From Rhodoplanes sp963724735 (lineage in GTDB: Bacteria > Pseudomonadota > Alphaproteobacteria > Rhizobiales > Xanthobacteraceae): a stretch of 64,000 bases of DNA. Below are positions 45,570 through 55,789 of the stretch, piece after piece. Each line of letters opens with the position of its first letter. The first letter of the stretch is position 1. The notes under the pieces are model-generated. The model had not been told where the DNA came from, searched no databases, and was given only the letters and a program-made list of their open reading frames with translations. The DNA lies in assembly GCA_963724735.1 (NCBI GenBank), contig CAVRVX010000037.1, positions 124,001-188,000 of the forward strand. The letters are read 5' to 3'. The translations under genes and the position numbers were made by a program.

Positions 45570-46016
45570 ATGTGCGCGCTGCGACTTCGGCCCAATGAAC
45601 TTGCCCGCTCGCTGTCCCAGGAGATCGCCCGCCTGCAACATGGCGACATCGCCCGGCTGCGGCCGCGCGAATTCGCGCGCTCGCTCTCGCATGAAATAGA
45701 ACGCCTGCAATCCGCTGCGCGCAGGAGAGCGCGCAACGCGTCGCTGGGCGAGATCGGCGTCGCCGCCGGCGCGGTCGGCGCCCTGGCGCTGGGCGCCTTT
45801 GCCATCGGTGCGCTCGCCATCGGCGCTTTCGCAATCGGATGTCTGTCGGTCCGCAAGGCGCGGTTCCGGTCGCTGGAAATCGACGAACTAACCGTGCGGC
45901 GGCTGCGGTTTCCGGATACCCGCCCGGCGCGGCGAATCAAGGCGGTGTCGCCCAGCGCGCCGGCGCCGAGCGTCGAAAGCCCGCCACTCAGCGATCAGAA
46001 GCAATCGGCCGACTGA
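45570..46016 (+). CDS. Protein with amphipathic ELARSLS repeats and an Ala/Gly/Ile membrane segment
   Basis: The 148-residue product starts MCALRLRPNELARSLSQEIA. Its first 50 residues contain repeats (ELARSLSQEIARLQ, then EFARSLSHEIERLQ). A hydrophobic repetitive segment (ALALGAFAIGALAIGAFAIG, about residues 68-92) is followed by SVRKARFRSLEIDELTVRRL and a Pro/Ser tail. The LGAFAIGALAIG pattern has a five-residue period, like left-handed beta-helix or glycine-zipper stretches. No function is recognised. Confidence 0.7.
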   Translation: MCALRLRPNELARSLSQEIARLQHGDIARLRPREFARSLSHEIERLQSAARRRARNASLGEIGVAAGAVGALALGAFAIGALAIGAFAIGCLSVRKARFRSLEIDELTVRRLRFPDTRPARRIKAVSPSAPAPSVESPPLSDQKQSAD

Positions 46017-46073
46017 CCGGTCTGTTCGCTCCCCCTTTTTCCTTTCCCTGCCCCGGCCGCGCAAGCGGTTCCG

Positions 46074-46541
46074 TTATTTCACCGGGATCACGTCCTGCGC
46101 ACCCTGCGCGCCTATATAGACGGCGAGCAGCCGCATGGTCTGCTGGCCGGTATTGATCCCGAAATGGGCGACGTCCATCGCCTCCATGAACGCCTCCCCC
46201 GCGCGATAGGTGCGCTGCTTGTAACCGGCATAATCGACCGTCAGCTCGCCCTCGAGGATATAGGCGAACACCGGGACGCCATGCTTGTGGATGCTCGTCT
46301 TCTCGCCCGGCGCAAGGGCGACGAGCGCCGCCGTGACCTGCGCCGGCCCCGTTGTCGGATATCGAAGGGGTTCGCCGAGAATGCTGGTCCCAGTCGACAA
46401 TAGCGGCACCGCGGGATAGGGCTCCTGCTTGGCTGGCGCGGGGGGCGTAAGGGCGTCGCTTTGCTGCTCGGCGAACGATCGGCCAGCGAAAGCATGGCTG
46501 ACGGTGAGGATGAAAGCGAAAACAAGCAGGCGGCGTATCAT
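46074..46541 (-). CDS. Secreted cupin-domain protein
   Basis: The 155-residue product has a signal peptide (cleavage near RSFA-EQ) and a single cupin barrel: EKTSIHKHGVPVFAYILEGEL provides the His-x-His-x(n)-Glu metal motif, and AHFGINTGQQTMRLLAVYIG the second half. It is probably periplasmic. Small exported cupins have varied or unknown roles. It is divergent from the GNAT gene. Confidence 0.83.
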   Translation of the reverse strand: MIRRLLVFAFILTVSHAFAGRSFAEQQSDALTPPAPAKQEPYPAVPLLSTGTSILGEPLRYPTTGPAQVTAALVALAPGEKTSIHKHGVPVFAYILEGELTVDYAGYKQRTYRAGEAFMEAMDVAHFGINTGQQTMRLLAVYIGAQGAQDVIPVK

Positions 46542-46637
46542 GGCGTTCCTCGTGCTGGTGAGCCAAGTCTCGTCTCAGCGAACTTGCACAAATTCGCCGC
46601 CCTGTTCAGCTCGTTTACCCACGTGGAGCATGACGGC

Positions 46638-47480
46638 ATGAACGGCGACGACTTCCGCATCCGTACCATGAGTCCGGCCGAGATCCCGCTCGCCGCGGAT
46701 TGGGCGGCCGCGGAAGGATGGAATCCGGGCCTTGCCGATGCCGGCTGTTTCGGCTGTGTCGATCCAGCCGGCTTCCTCATCGGAGAGTACGCGGGCCAGC
46801 CGGCCTCGACCATCTCGGTGGTGAACTACGACGAGCGCTTCGCCTTTCTCGGCTTTTATATCGTGCGGCCCGATCTGCGCGGCCGCGGGTTCGGGCTGCG
46901 GACATGGCGGGCCGGGATCGCCCATGCAGGAACGCGCACGATCGGCCTCGACGGCGTGGTCGCGCAGCAGGACAACTATCGCAAGTCCGGCTTCGCGTTC
47001 GCCTACAAAAATATCCGCTACAGCGGCATACCGGTGAACCTGCGGAGGACAGAGGAAACCGTTCCTTTGTCAGCCGTGCCGTTCGAGCTGATCGAGCGAG
47101 ACGACGCGACCGTCTTCCCGGCGGCGCGGCCCGTGTTACTACAGAACTGGATCGCCGCGCCGGGACATGCGGGCCGCGCCCTCTTGCGCGGCGGCAGGCT
47201 CGTCGCCTGGGGAGTCATCCGGCCTTGCCGCCATGGGCGGAAGGTCGGGCCGCTGTTCGCCGACGATCGCGCGGCCGCCGAGGCCGTGCTCGCGGCCCTG
47301 GTTGGCAAGGAGAGCGGCGAGATCTTTCTCGACGCGCCGGAGCCCAACAAGGCGGCGGTCTCCCTCGCCGAATCGCATGGGCTCGCCCCCGTTTTTCAGA
47401 CGGCGCGGATGTATTCGGGCCCGATCCGGCCGGTCGCCCTCGAGCGCGTGTTCGGGGTCAAGACTTTCGAGCTGGGCTGA
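46638..47480 (+). CDS. GNAT family N-acetyltransferase, two-domain type
   Basis: From ATG 46638 (MNGDDFRIRTMSPAEIPLAA) the 280-residue protein has an acetyl-CoA binding GNAT domain in the first half: FLGFYIVRPDLRGRGFGLRT is motif A with the R-x-x-G-x-G loop. A second domain of similar length ends with GLAPVFQTARMYSG. This tandem layout matches the YitH-type group of acetyltransferases, whose substrates are mostly unknown. The frame is open upstream over the cupin promoter, but the conserved part starts here. Confidence 0.88.
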   Translation: MNGDDFRIRTMSPAEIPLAADWAAAEGWNPGLADAGCFGCVDPAGFLIGEYAGQPASTISVVNYDERFAFLGFYIVRPDLRGRGFGLRTWRAGIAHAGTRTIGLDGVVAQQDNYRKSGFAFAYKNIRYSGIPVNLRRTEETVPLSAVPFELIERDDATVFPAARPVLLQNWIAAPGHAGRALLRGGRLVAWGVIRPCRHGRKVGPLFADDRAAAEAVLAALVGKESGEIFLDAPEPNKAAVSLAESHGLAPVFQTARMYSGPIRPVALERVFGVKTFELG

Positions 47481-47588
47481 CGCCTTTTCGTTGCTTCGCG
47501 AACAACGGTGCGCGATGGGCGGCGACAGGCGGTTTGCGTTTCGCCCGCTCGATTTCATAAAGACTGGTTGTATATTGCAGTGGGGGGC

Positions 47589-48380
47589 ATGCGCATCATG
47601 GCTGCAAACGATCTGCATCTCGTCACCGAGTGGGCGTTGACCGCGCCGCCGGAGGCCATATGGGCTGTGCTCACCCATCCCGAAGACTGGCCGAGCTGGT
47701 GGCGTGCGGTCGAAAAGGTCGAGCTGATCGAGCCCGGCGATCCCGAAGGGCTCAATGTCTATCGCCGCTTCACCTGGCGGACCGCCCTGCCCTATCGCGT
47801 GCGCTTTGCGATGCGTGTCACGCACGTCGAGCCGATGTCGGTGATCGAGGGCTGGGCCGACGGCGAGCTGTCCGGCGTCGGGCGCTGGACGCTCACCCAC
47901 TACGGCCAGGGGACCCGCGTGCGCTACGACTGGCACGTCAAGCTGAACAGTCCTTGGATGCGCCCGCTCGCGCCGGTTTTGCGGTCGGTGTTCGCGTGGA
48001 ACCACAACAAGGTCATGGCGTGGGGCTACCAGGGGCTTGCGCGAAAATTGGCGGCGGAAAGCCTCGCCTCGTCTCGCGCGCGGGAGGAAGCGCCGCATCT
48101 CGGAGCAAGGCGCGGGCGTGCAAAGCGCGATCGACGACAGTCGTTAGGCAACGCCTACAGTCTCTTCGTTCTCGAAGTGGTGCGGGCCGTGATCGATCCG
48201 GCGCAGAAGAATCCGAAAACGATCCACCACCGCGGCTACGGCGCGTTCGCCGTGGATCGCTGCGGCGCCGTCACTTCTTTGCCCGTTCCATCATGTAGCA
48301 CGTGGCGACGATCGAGCTGGTCGGGCCCGTGCCGTTGTGGACGTGGCACTTTTCCATACGATCAGGAGCCATCAGCGTGA
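47589..48380 (+). CDS. SRPBCC (START-like) family protein, C-terminus doubtful
   Basis: GGGGGG precedes the ATG at 47589. The first 160 or so residues form a SRPBCC/polyketide-cyclase-like barrel: TEWALTAPPEAIWAVLTHPE, DWPSWWRAVEKVELIEPGD, FAMRVTHVEPMSVIEGWADG, TRVRYDWHVKLNS and FAWNHNKVMAWGYQGLARKL. Family members normally end here. The remaining 100 residues are Arg/Ser-rich, unlike the family, and overlap a conserved gene on the opposite strand (48271-48637). A one-base error near 48060 with a true stop at 48147 is possible. Such proteins bind hydrophobic ligands; the function is unknown. Confidence 0.75.
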   Translation: MRIMAANDLHLVTEWALTAPPEAIWAVLTHPEDWPSWWRAVEKVELIEPGDPEGLNVYRRFTWRTALPYRVRFAMRVTHVEPMSVIEGWADGELSGVGRWTLTHYGQGTRVRYDWHVKLNSPWMRPLAPVLRSVFAWNHNKVMAWGYQGLARKLAAESLASSRAREEAPHLGARRGRAKRDRRQSLGNAYSLFVLEVVRAVIDPAQKNPKTIHHRGYGAFAVDRCGAVTSLPVPSCSTWRRSSWSGPCRCGRGTFPYDQEPSA

Positions 48381-48637
48381 TCTGGAAATAGCCGTCCACA
48401 TCGGCGCCGAGAATCGACTTGTTGTCGCCCGCGATCGCCCCACACGAACGGTTCCTGGGTGTCGGCCACCGCGGATGACGAGCGTCCCCAGGCGAGCCGG
48501 CCTTCCTGGCCCTCCACGATATGAGTTGCTTCGATGTCGCGCAGACGCGGCGGGTCGGCGTAGGTTTGCGCGCCAGGATGATGCGGGTTGTTGCCGAAAA
48601 CGATCGACTTGCCCTTCCCAGTCCATGTGCTGACCAT
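48271..48637 (-). pseudogene. Small conserved beta-rich protein, frameshifted
   Basis: From ATG 48637 (behind GGGAAGG) the frame reads TWTGKGKSIVFGNNPHHPGA, IEATHIVEGQEGRLAWGRS and ADTQEPFVW. At the C4 run 48440-48443 one base too many shifts it. Dropping one restores AIAGDNKSILGADVDGYFQI, APDRMEKCHVHNGTGPTSSI and ATCYMMERAKK to the stop at 48271. The corrected product has about 121 residues. The alternation of short strands suggests a small beta barrel, but I cannot name the family. It overlaps the doubtful tail of the SRPBCC gene on the other strand. Confidence 0.65.
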
Positions 48638-48674
48638 CAGACCTTCCCGAACGGACGGCCGCTCGCGCCCGACG

Positions 48675-48902
48675 CTACGAGCCCGCTCCGCTGCGCGAGC
48701 CGGCGAGCGAGCGGCGCAGCAGCGAAAACAGGCTGCCACCGGTCGCCATGCCCAGCAGATAGATGATGACCGCCTGCAAGGCGAGTGGAAGGCTCACGCT
48801 GAAGCCGAGAAAGGCAATGGTGACGGTCTGGAAATTCTGCGCCGCGAAGATCAGCGTGGCGAGCGCGAACACGATGATCACAGCAAGATGAATCCAGCGC
48901 AT
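48675..48902 (-). CDS. LapA-like small inner-membrane protein
   Basis: The 75-residue product from ATG 48902 has two membrane segments (IHLAVIIVFALATLIFAAQN and LALQAVIIYLLGMATGGSLF) separated by a short FQTVTIAFLGFSVSLP loop, ending in a basic tail. This is the LapA/DUF1049 pattern; the E. coli protein helps lipopolysaccharide assembly control. Assignment is by resemblance only. Codons upstream in the same frame are Arg-rich and probably not translated. Confidence 0.7.
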   Translation of the reverse strand: MRWIHLAVIIVFALATLIFAAQNFQTVTIAFLGFSVSLPLALQAVIIYLLGMATGGSLFSLLRRSLAGSRSGAGS

Positions 48903-49042
48903 GTCTGTCTCCGAAAGCCGACGAACGGATTCGGAGAAGGAGTGTAGCGCAGAGAGCAAGCGCCGCGTAGGGCCAGATCGAGCGCCTCGCCGCAAGGCCC
49001 GCAACGAGCGCCGCCGGCAGCGCCCAATTCAGGCTGTGCTTG

Positions 49043-49507
49043 CTAGCGGGGCGGCACGCCGCCAAGATTGATGATGTCGAACTGCTCGTTGAGCCTCTGC
49101 ATGCGCTCGGCATCGGCGAGCTCGGCCGCGCTCATGCCGGCGAGCCGAGCGAGGAATTGATCAAAGCCGGCCGGCTGGAAGATCATCAACATGCGTCCAG
49201 CGCCGCCCGCCGGCAGGTCGAGCGCATGCGGCACGCCGGGCGGAATATGGATGCAAGCGCCCGGTTGCGCGGTCATCCAGTCGCCGTCGATGTAAAAATT
49301 GACCGCGCCGTCGAGGATGTAGAACGTCTCGGCATGCTGGCGGTGCAGATGCAGGCCGAGCGCGAATTCGCGCTTGAGATTGTCTTCCATCAGCGCATAG
49401 GCGCCGCCGGTGTCAGTCGCCGCGACCTTGACGAATGTATGGTCACGCGTCCAGTCGTAGTTCGCGCCGCCGCCGGGCGGCACGAAGCAATAGCGTTTGC
49501 TCGACAT
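49043..49507 (-). CDS. Cupin-domain protein
   Basis: GGAGGTCCCC precedes the ATG at 49507. The 154-residue protein has one cupin domain: REFALGLHLHRQHAETFYIL gives the metal-binding His residues and Glu, GACIHIPPGVPHALDLPAG the second motif. A C-terminal helical part (DQFLARLAGMSAAELADAER) follows. There is no signal peptide, so it should be cytoplasmic. Single-domain cupins of this kind include quercetinase-like and sugar-binding proteins; the function is not assigned. Confidence 0.88.
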   Translation of the reverse strand: MSSKRYCFVPPGGGANYDWTRDHTFVKVAATDTGGAYALMEDNLKREFALGLHLHRQHAETFYILDGAVNFYIDGDWMTAQPGACIHIPPGVPHALDLPAGGAGRMLMIFQPAGFDQFLARLAGMSAAELADAERMQRLNEQFDIINLGGVPPR

Positions 49508-49682
49508 GGGGACCTCCTCGACGAAACGGGACTTCGGTTGCTCTCCTGCGATCCGTGGACGCGGCGGGCAAGTCGGCGATCCGTCGCATATCGCCATGAG
49601 TTGAAGGAAATGCGAACATGCGAGGTTCCTGCGCTGGGCCGGGCCCGGCAGCCGCCATGCGCCGCAGACGAGGAGATTTGCG

Positions 49683-49950
49683 ATGTGCCGCAATATCCGC
49701 ACGCTGTTCAATTTCGAGCCGCCCGCGACCGAGGAGGAAATCCGCGCCTCGGCGTTGCAGTTCGTGCGCAAGCTTTCCGGCTTCAACAAGCCCTCGCAGG
49801 CGAACGACGCGGCATTCGACCGCGCCGTCGAGGAGGTCGTCCGACGCGGCGCGCCGTCTGCTCGCCTCGCTGCATACGACCGCGCCGGCGCGCGACCGCG
49901 AGGTCGAGGTGGAGAAGGCGCGCGCCAAAGCGAAGGAGCGATATGCGTAA
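49683..49950 (+). pseudogene. DUF2277 family protein, frameshifted
   Basis: The 5' frame begins MCRNIRTLFNFEPPATEEEI and SALQFVRKLSGFNKPSQAND, the hallmark of DUF2277. One extra base at about 49838-49840 shifts the frame after RAVEEV. Corrected, it continues SDAARRLLASLHTTAPARDR and ends AKERYA at 49950, about 88 residues, normal for the family. DUF2277 proteins are small, widespread in alphaproteobacteria and actinobacteria, with unknown function. The 268-base length (not a multiple of three) confirms the single extra base. Confidence 0.85.
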
Positions 49951-50089
49951 GGGGCAACAGTAGGCAGTAGCCCACATGGAGCGCCGCCGATGGCGACAGG
50001 CTACGGGCTTGCTCGACTCGTTTCGCACGTTAGAATTGCGACCCATGGCGAGCGATGGCGCTTCGCGGCTTTGCCCACCCGACCGCCTC

Positions 50090-51883
50090 CTAGGCAAACC
50101 CCTCCATCTGCGCGAAGATTTCAACGCGTTTGCGCTTCAGGCTGCCGCGTTTGTATTTCTTGACCCAGCCGTCTGTCTCGTCGAGGAACAGGCTCTGCTG
50201 ATCGCTGCCTTCTTTCTCTTCCTTGGCAATCCGGCTGGTCGTTTCCTGGATCGAGCGGAAATAGTAATGATAGAAAAGCCGGTTGAACTCGGTGAAATAG
50301 ATGTCGGCGACGCGGCGTTCGCCGCGGATGACGAGCATGTTCTCGTCATTGTCGTTAGTCGAGGCCTTGCTGAAATTCGCCGATCCAGTGACCACGACGG
50401 GATCCTTTGATAGCGGATCCATCAGCAGGAACTTCGAATGGATATAGCTGACGTGCTGGTTTAGCTTGAGCGCCTCGGCATTGGTCTCCCGCGTCCACTG
50501 GTACAACGGCTCGCGCAGGAATGAGCCCCAGGCCTTGTAGACGTTGTTGGCCGCGTTGAGCCCGACGAACTTTGCCTTGCTGCGGGGGTTCGGCTTGTCC
50601 TCCTTCTCGAGGAGGAAGAAGGCGATCGGGCTTTTCGGCGTGTTGTCGCCGAGAAGATCCTTGAAGACGGCGCCGATGCCGAACGCAAGCGTGATGCACG
50701 CCACCTGGTCCGCGCCGTCGACCATTTTCGCGTACATGTCGAGCACGTCCGACCCGCTGCGCGGGCTGAAGATCGTCGTGACGCCGGGAGGCACGTCCTC
50801 GATCGACGTCGGTGCTTCGTGCAGATTCTCCACGGCCTCCCGGAGCGCCTTGTTCTTGTGAAGGGCGGTCGAGCGGTCGTCGTCGGCCGCCGCGCCGGGA
50901 TCTTTGCTTAGCAGCTCCCAATAGGCCTGGAACTGCTTGGCGACGTCCGGATCGCGCACCCAGTGCCCGACATTGGTCTGGCCGTGAATGCCGCCCTCCG
51001 AAATATTGGTGGAGCCGGTCCATGCCTCCGTCGGCGCGCCTCTTGCGCCTTTCAGGAGCACCATGAATTTGTTGTGCTGGATGTCGTTGGGCTTGGCCTC
51101 GCGCAAGATGACGTTCGCCTTCGGAATATTCGCCTCATCGAGCGTTCTCAGGTTTTCTTCGCGCGGGAAGCTCTCTTGCGTCTTTCCGTTCTTGCCCTTC
51201 TTTTCGTTGACTTTGCCGTCGATGATGAGTCGAACTTTCACGCCGCGGTCGATCGCTTCCTTGATCGCGGTTGCGACCGGCAGATAGCGGAACTCGTAAA
51301 AGCAGCACAATAGCGTGTCGTTCTTTTTCGCGTTGGCGATGAACTTCAGCAAAGCCTCGTCGAGGCTGCGGCTGAGCCATTCGCGCGCCTCCTTCTGTTT
51401 GGCGAGCGGCAGCTGGTCGGGTCTCTTGTTCTGGAACCTGCGCGAATAGGCCTGGCTGCTGGCGACGCCGCGATTGAAGAAAACGTCGTGCTTCAAGGTG
51501 GAGAACAGCGGCTCGGTGCGCACCTTAATCGGGATCGCGCGGGCGCTGCGATCGAGGTTTTTCGGCGAGCCCTTCACCGGATGAAAGAAGTATTCGTAGT
51601 CGCGTCCCGGCTTGGCGGTGAAATCGTCCCAGACGAAGCTCTGGATCGGATGCTCGTTGGTTCTCACCGTCGTCTTGTCGTCGGGCTCTGGGATGACCGA
51701 TGGAAACACCTTGAACCCGAACACGAAATAACGTTCGTTTTCGGTCGGATCGCTGCGCTCGATGGCGAAACCGAGCAGTCCTCTAGTGTCAGCCTTGTCG
51801 AACTTGACGCCGAACGAGATAGTGTTCGTGCCAGAAACGGCGAAAATCTGATAGCCGTCGATGATGCTCGATTTGAATTGCAT
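50090..51883 (-). CDS. Phospholipase D-like domain protein
   Basis: The 597-residue protein has an N-terminal beta-rich region (about 1-120, GVKFDKADTRGLLGFAIERS) and two PLD-type halves. The first half has HNKFMVLL (His270, Lys272) with GSTN at about 290; the usual Asp of H-x-K-x4-D is replaced by Leu. The second has HSKFLLMD (His482, Lys484, Asp489) and GSANFS. One intact and one degenerate HKD motif can still form a pseudo-dimeric active site. Substrates of this superfamily include phospholipids and nucleic acids. There is no signal peptide or membrane segment. Stand-alone PLD-like proteins occur in some defence loci, but no partner gene is adjacent. Confidence 0.83.
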   Translation of the reverse strand: MQFKSSIIDGYQIFAVSGTNTISFGVKFDKADTRGLLGFAIERSDPTENERYFVFGFKVFPSVIPEPDDKTTVRTNEHPIQSFVWDDFTAKPGRDYEYFFHPVKGSPKNLDRSARAIPIKVRTEPLFSTLKHDVFFNRGVASSQAYSRRFQNKRPDQLPLAKQKEAREWLSRSLDEALLKFIANAKKNDTLLCCFYEFRYLPVATAIKEAIDRGVKVRLIIDGKVNEKKGKNGKTQESFPREENLRTLDEANIPKANVILREAKPNDIQHNKFMVLLKGARGAPTEAWTGSTNISEGGIHGQTNVGHWVRDPDVAKQFQAYWELLSKDPGAAADDDRSTALHKNKALREAVENLHEAPTSIEDVPPGVTTIFSPRSGSDVLDMYAKMVDGADQVACITLAFGIGAVFKDLLGDNTPKSPIAFFLLEKEDKPNPRSKAKFVGLNAANNVYKAWGSFLREPLYQWTRETNAEALKLNQHVSYIHSKFLLMDPLSKDPVVVTGSANFSKASTNDNDENMLVIRGERRVADIYFTEFNRLFYHYYFRSIQETTSRIAKEEKEGSDQQSLFLDETDGWVKKYKRGSLKRKRVEIFAQMEGFA

Positions 51884-52106
51884 GTTTGTCCCCTGGAGAT
51901 CGTGACGACCAATGCATGATAGTAGTAGGCATGCACCATGGCAACCTTAGATTGGTTGAGGAGCGGCCAAGCGGAAAGGGGGCTTAGGCGCGGCGAAAAG
52001 CCGTGGCGGAGCGCGATGCAGCGCAGAAGCGAGGTAATGCGAGACGCCGCGGTTAAAGCCGTCGCCGGATGCGGAGCCGGGAGCCTCGTCTAACGCCCAC
52101 TATTGA
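51884..52106. other. Intergenic stretch without a supported gene
   Basis: About 220 GC-rich bases upstream of the PLD-like gene. No gene, RNA or clear repeat was recognised; it should hold the PLD-like gene's promoter. Confidence 0.35.
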
Positions 52107-52131
52107 GCCTCTTCTGTAATAAAGAAGAGGC
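52107..52131. terminator. Hairpin terminator, 9-bp perfect stem
   Basis: GCCTCTTCT pairs perfectly with AGAAGAGGC across a 7-base loop. T-rich sequence lies on the plus-strand side (TCCTTTATTT). Genes to its right are transcribed leftward, so it probably ends the thiamine/DUF2188 transcript; the AT-rich flanks would let it work in either direction. Confidence 0.65.
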
Positions 52132-52282
52132 GTCCTTTATTTGCTTCTCGGCTTCACGTTCCGACTAAATCGCGATGTTGGTTTCGGGAGCGCACAGGAC
52201 AGGTTATCATTTCGGAATGCCGAAGGCCCGTCGTTCTTGCGGTCGATTGCTGAATAGGCGGATTTTGTTTTGATCATAAGCG

Positions 52283-52363
52283 TCACAGCGCTCTGTTGCT
52301 CTCCTTCACCTTCTCCGCATCCACATAAACCCCGCCGCCGAGCGCGCGGAATTTCGCGCTCAT
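52283..52363 (-). pseudogene. Detached 3' end of a second thiC
   Basis: Twenty-six codons plus stop read MSAKFRALGGGVYVDAEKVK and ESNRAL. They match the end of the complete thiC (MSAKFKEMGGEVYVEADKVK, ESNKAL) in sequence, length and stop codon, with roughly three quarters of bases identical. Homology ends abruptly upstream of the Met, next to the DUF2188 stop. It is a remnant of a diverged thiC, not a recent duplication. Confidence 0.8.
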
Positions 52364-52375
52364 CCGCGCTACGGG

Positions 52376-52621
52376 CTACCCGCTGTCCTCCACCTCGGTG
52401 TCCGGGCGATCGCGGCCGCGGGCGAGCTCGCGGCGCCAGTTGCCGTTCTCGTCCTCGTATTCGATCTCTTCCGTCTGGCCGGGCACGCGCTGCTCGGCGG
52501 CGGCGCGGCGGGCGGCGGCGAGCGCCTTGGCATGCGTCGGAAAGCTCTCCGAAAATGTGCCGCCGACGGTGTAGGCCCAGCCGTCCTCGTGTCGGACCAC
52601 TTTGTACGTGACGTGGGTCAT
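52376..52621 (-). CDS. DUF2188 domain protein
   Basis: The 81-residue product reads VTYKVVRHEDGWAYTVGGTF, then SESFPTHAKALAAARRAAAE and EEIEYEDENGNWRRELARG. The aromatic-plus-TFSESFPTHAEAL pattern is that of DUF2188, small proteins of unknown function. It is part of a three-gene cassette (with DUF2283 and DUF4258) lying between the complete thiC and a stray thiC tail. Confidence 0.83.
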   Translation of the reverse strand: MTHVTYKVVRHEDGWAYTVGGTFSESFPTHAKALAAARRAAAEQRVPGQTEEIEYEDENGNWRRELARGRDRPDTEVEDSG

Positions 52622-52683
52622 TGCGGAACCTGCCAGCAAACGTAGGGCGGGCAAAAGCGCCGAACGCGCCGTGCCCACGTGGA

Positions 52684-52905
52684 TTATACGCCGCCGCCCA
52701 CCGCGGGAAAGTCGAAGCTGAACTGCTTAAGCACAGCCGGATCGTCGCTCCGCTTCGATGCATCAAGAATTTCGATGCCGACGATGCGGCCTTCGGCGTC
52801 GTAATCCACGACAATGCCGTCAGCGACCTCCTCGCTCTCATCGATCGGTCGATCGGTCAGGTTCAGGTAGATGGCATCCGCCGCTTGGTCGATTCTCACA
52901 TGCAT
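52684..52905 (-). CDS. DUF2283 domain protein
   Basis: The ATG at 52905 opens MHVRIDQAADAIYLNLTDRP, the DUF2283 signature, followed by ADGIVVDYDAEGRIVGIEIL and a tail; 73 residues. The start overlaps the end of the upstream DUF4258 gene (stop at 52896), so the two are translationally coupled. DUF4258 and DUF2283 genes regularly occur as pairs and have been suspected to be toxin-antitoxin-like; there is no direct evidence here. Confidence 0.88.
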   Translation of the reverse strand: MHVRIDQAADAIYLNLTDRPIDESEEVADGIVVDYDAEGRIVGIEILDASKRSDDPAVLKQFSFDFPAVGGGV

Positions 52906-53127
52906 GGTTTCGTCCTGTCGACATAGGCCGTGATTCACGTAATCGGGGTCGCGAAGCGGCGTGACAACCCGAAGCATGACGCGCCGACCTGGAAAGCGCT
53001 TCAGGTAAGATCGCCGGCGGCCACGCTCTTCGGTCGCATCGGGATTTCGAATAGCGTCCTCGATCCACTCTTTTTGGATGCGCCTACGCTCGATCTGGAA
53101 CTCGGCGTGCTCATCATACCGGATCAC
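52896..53127 (-). pseudogene. DUF4258 family protein, frameshifted near the end
   Basis: The frame from 53127 reads MIRYDEHAEFQIERRRIQKE, GRRRSYLKRFPGRRVMLRVV and TPLRDPDYV. One extra T (plus strand 52934-52935) then shifts it, fusing it artificially to the DUF2283 frame. Corrected, it ends ITAYVDRTKPCM at 52896, the usual DUF4258 ending. The family includes small RelE/BrnT-like predicted toxins. It is the first gene of the cassette and starts just 15 bases beyond the thiC stop. Confidence 0.8.
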
Positions 53128-53142
53128 GATGGATCTGCCCGG

Positions 53143-55153
<2,011 letters not shown>

Positions 55154-55180
55154 TTTCTTATCTCCTCTGAAATCCGAGGG

Positions 55181-55789
55181 TCACGCCGCCTGCGCGGCCT
55201 GTCCGAGCCAGGCGCGCACGCGCGCATCCGGATCGCTGTTCTGGGTGACGTCGCTGACGACCGCGATGGAATCAGCACCTGCAGCGTAGACGCCCGGCGC
55301 GCGCTCCAGGGTGATGCCGCCGATGGCGACGAGCGGGACTTTGCCGACCCGCCGCTTCCACTCGGCGATGCGCGCAAGCCCCTGCGGCGCAAATCGCATC
55401 ACTTTCAGCGTGGTCGGATAGATCGGGCCAAGCGCGACATAGTCGGGATCGCAGCGCAACGCCATCTCCAGCTCCATGTCGTCATGGGTCGAGAGCCCGA
55501 GCGTCAGTCCGGCCCGACGGATCGCAGGCACGTCGGCCTCCGCTAGGTCCTCGTGACCAAGATGCACATGCGCGGCGCCGGCCTCGATCGCCGCCCGCCA
55601 CCAGTCGTTGACGACCAGCCGCGCACGTGTGCCGGCCGTCCCTGCGAGCGCAGCCCGCACCATCGCAGTCGCCTCCGCATGGGATAGACTCTTCACGCGC
55701 AACTGGATCGTGCCGACGCCGGCTGCTGCGAGCCGTGAAACCCAGGCGACGCTGTCGACGACCGGATAGAAGCGATCAGGATACGGCAT
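55181..55789 (-). CDS. thiE: Thiamine phosphate synthase
   Basis: The 202-residue protein from ATG 55789 (MPYPDRFYPVVDSVAWVSRL) has the ThiE barrel motifs TIQLRVKSLSH, LVVNDWWRAAIEAGAAHVHL, THDDMELEMAL, DYVALGPIYPTTLK and PLVAIGGITLERA. It joins HMP-diphosphate and the thiazole phosphate to give thiamine phosphate. Its start overlaps the thiG end by 14 bases, a sign of translational coupling. thiC begins about 27 bases downstream. Confidence 0.94.
   Translation of the reverse strand: MPYPDRFYPVVDSVAWVSRLAAAGVGTIQLRVKSLSHAEATAMVRAALAGTAGTRARLVVNDWWRAAIEAGAAHVHLGHEDLAEADVPAIRRAGLTLGLSTHDDMELEMALRCDPDYVALGPIYPTTLKVMRFAPQGLARIAEWKRRVGKVPLVAIGGITLERAPGVYAAGADSIAVVSDVTQNSDPDARVRAWLGQAAQAA

Noticed and set aside
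52684..53127. An apparent DUF4258-DUF2283 fusion protein
   Set aside because: The fusion is produced by an extra T at 52934-52935; corrected, these are two overlapping genes in the usual arrangement.
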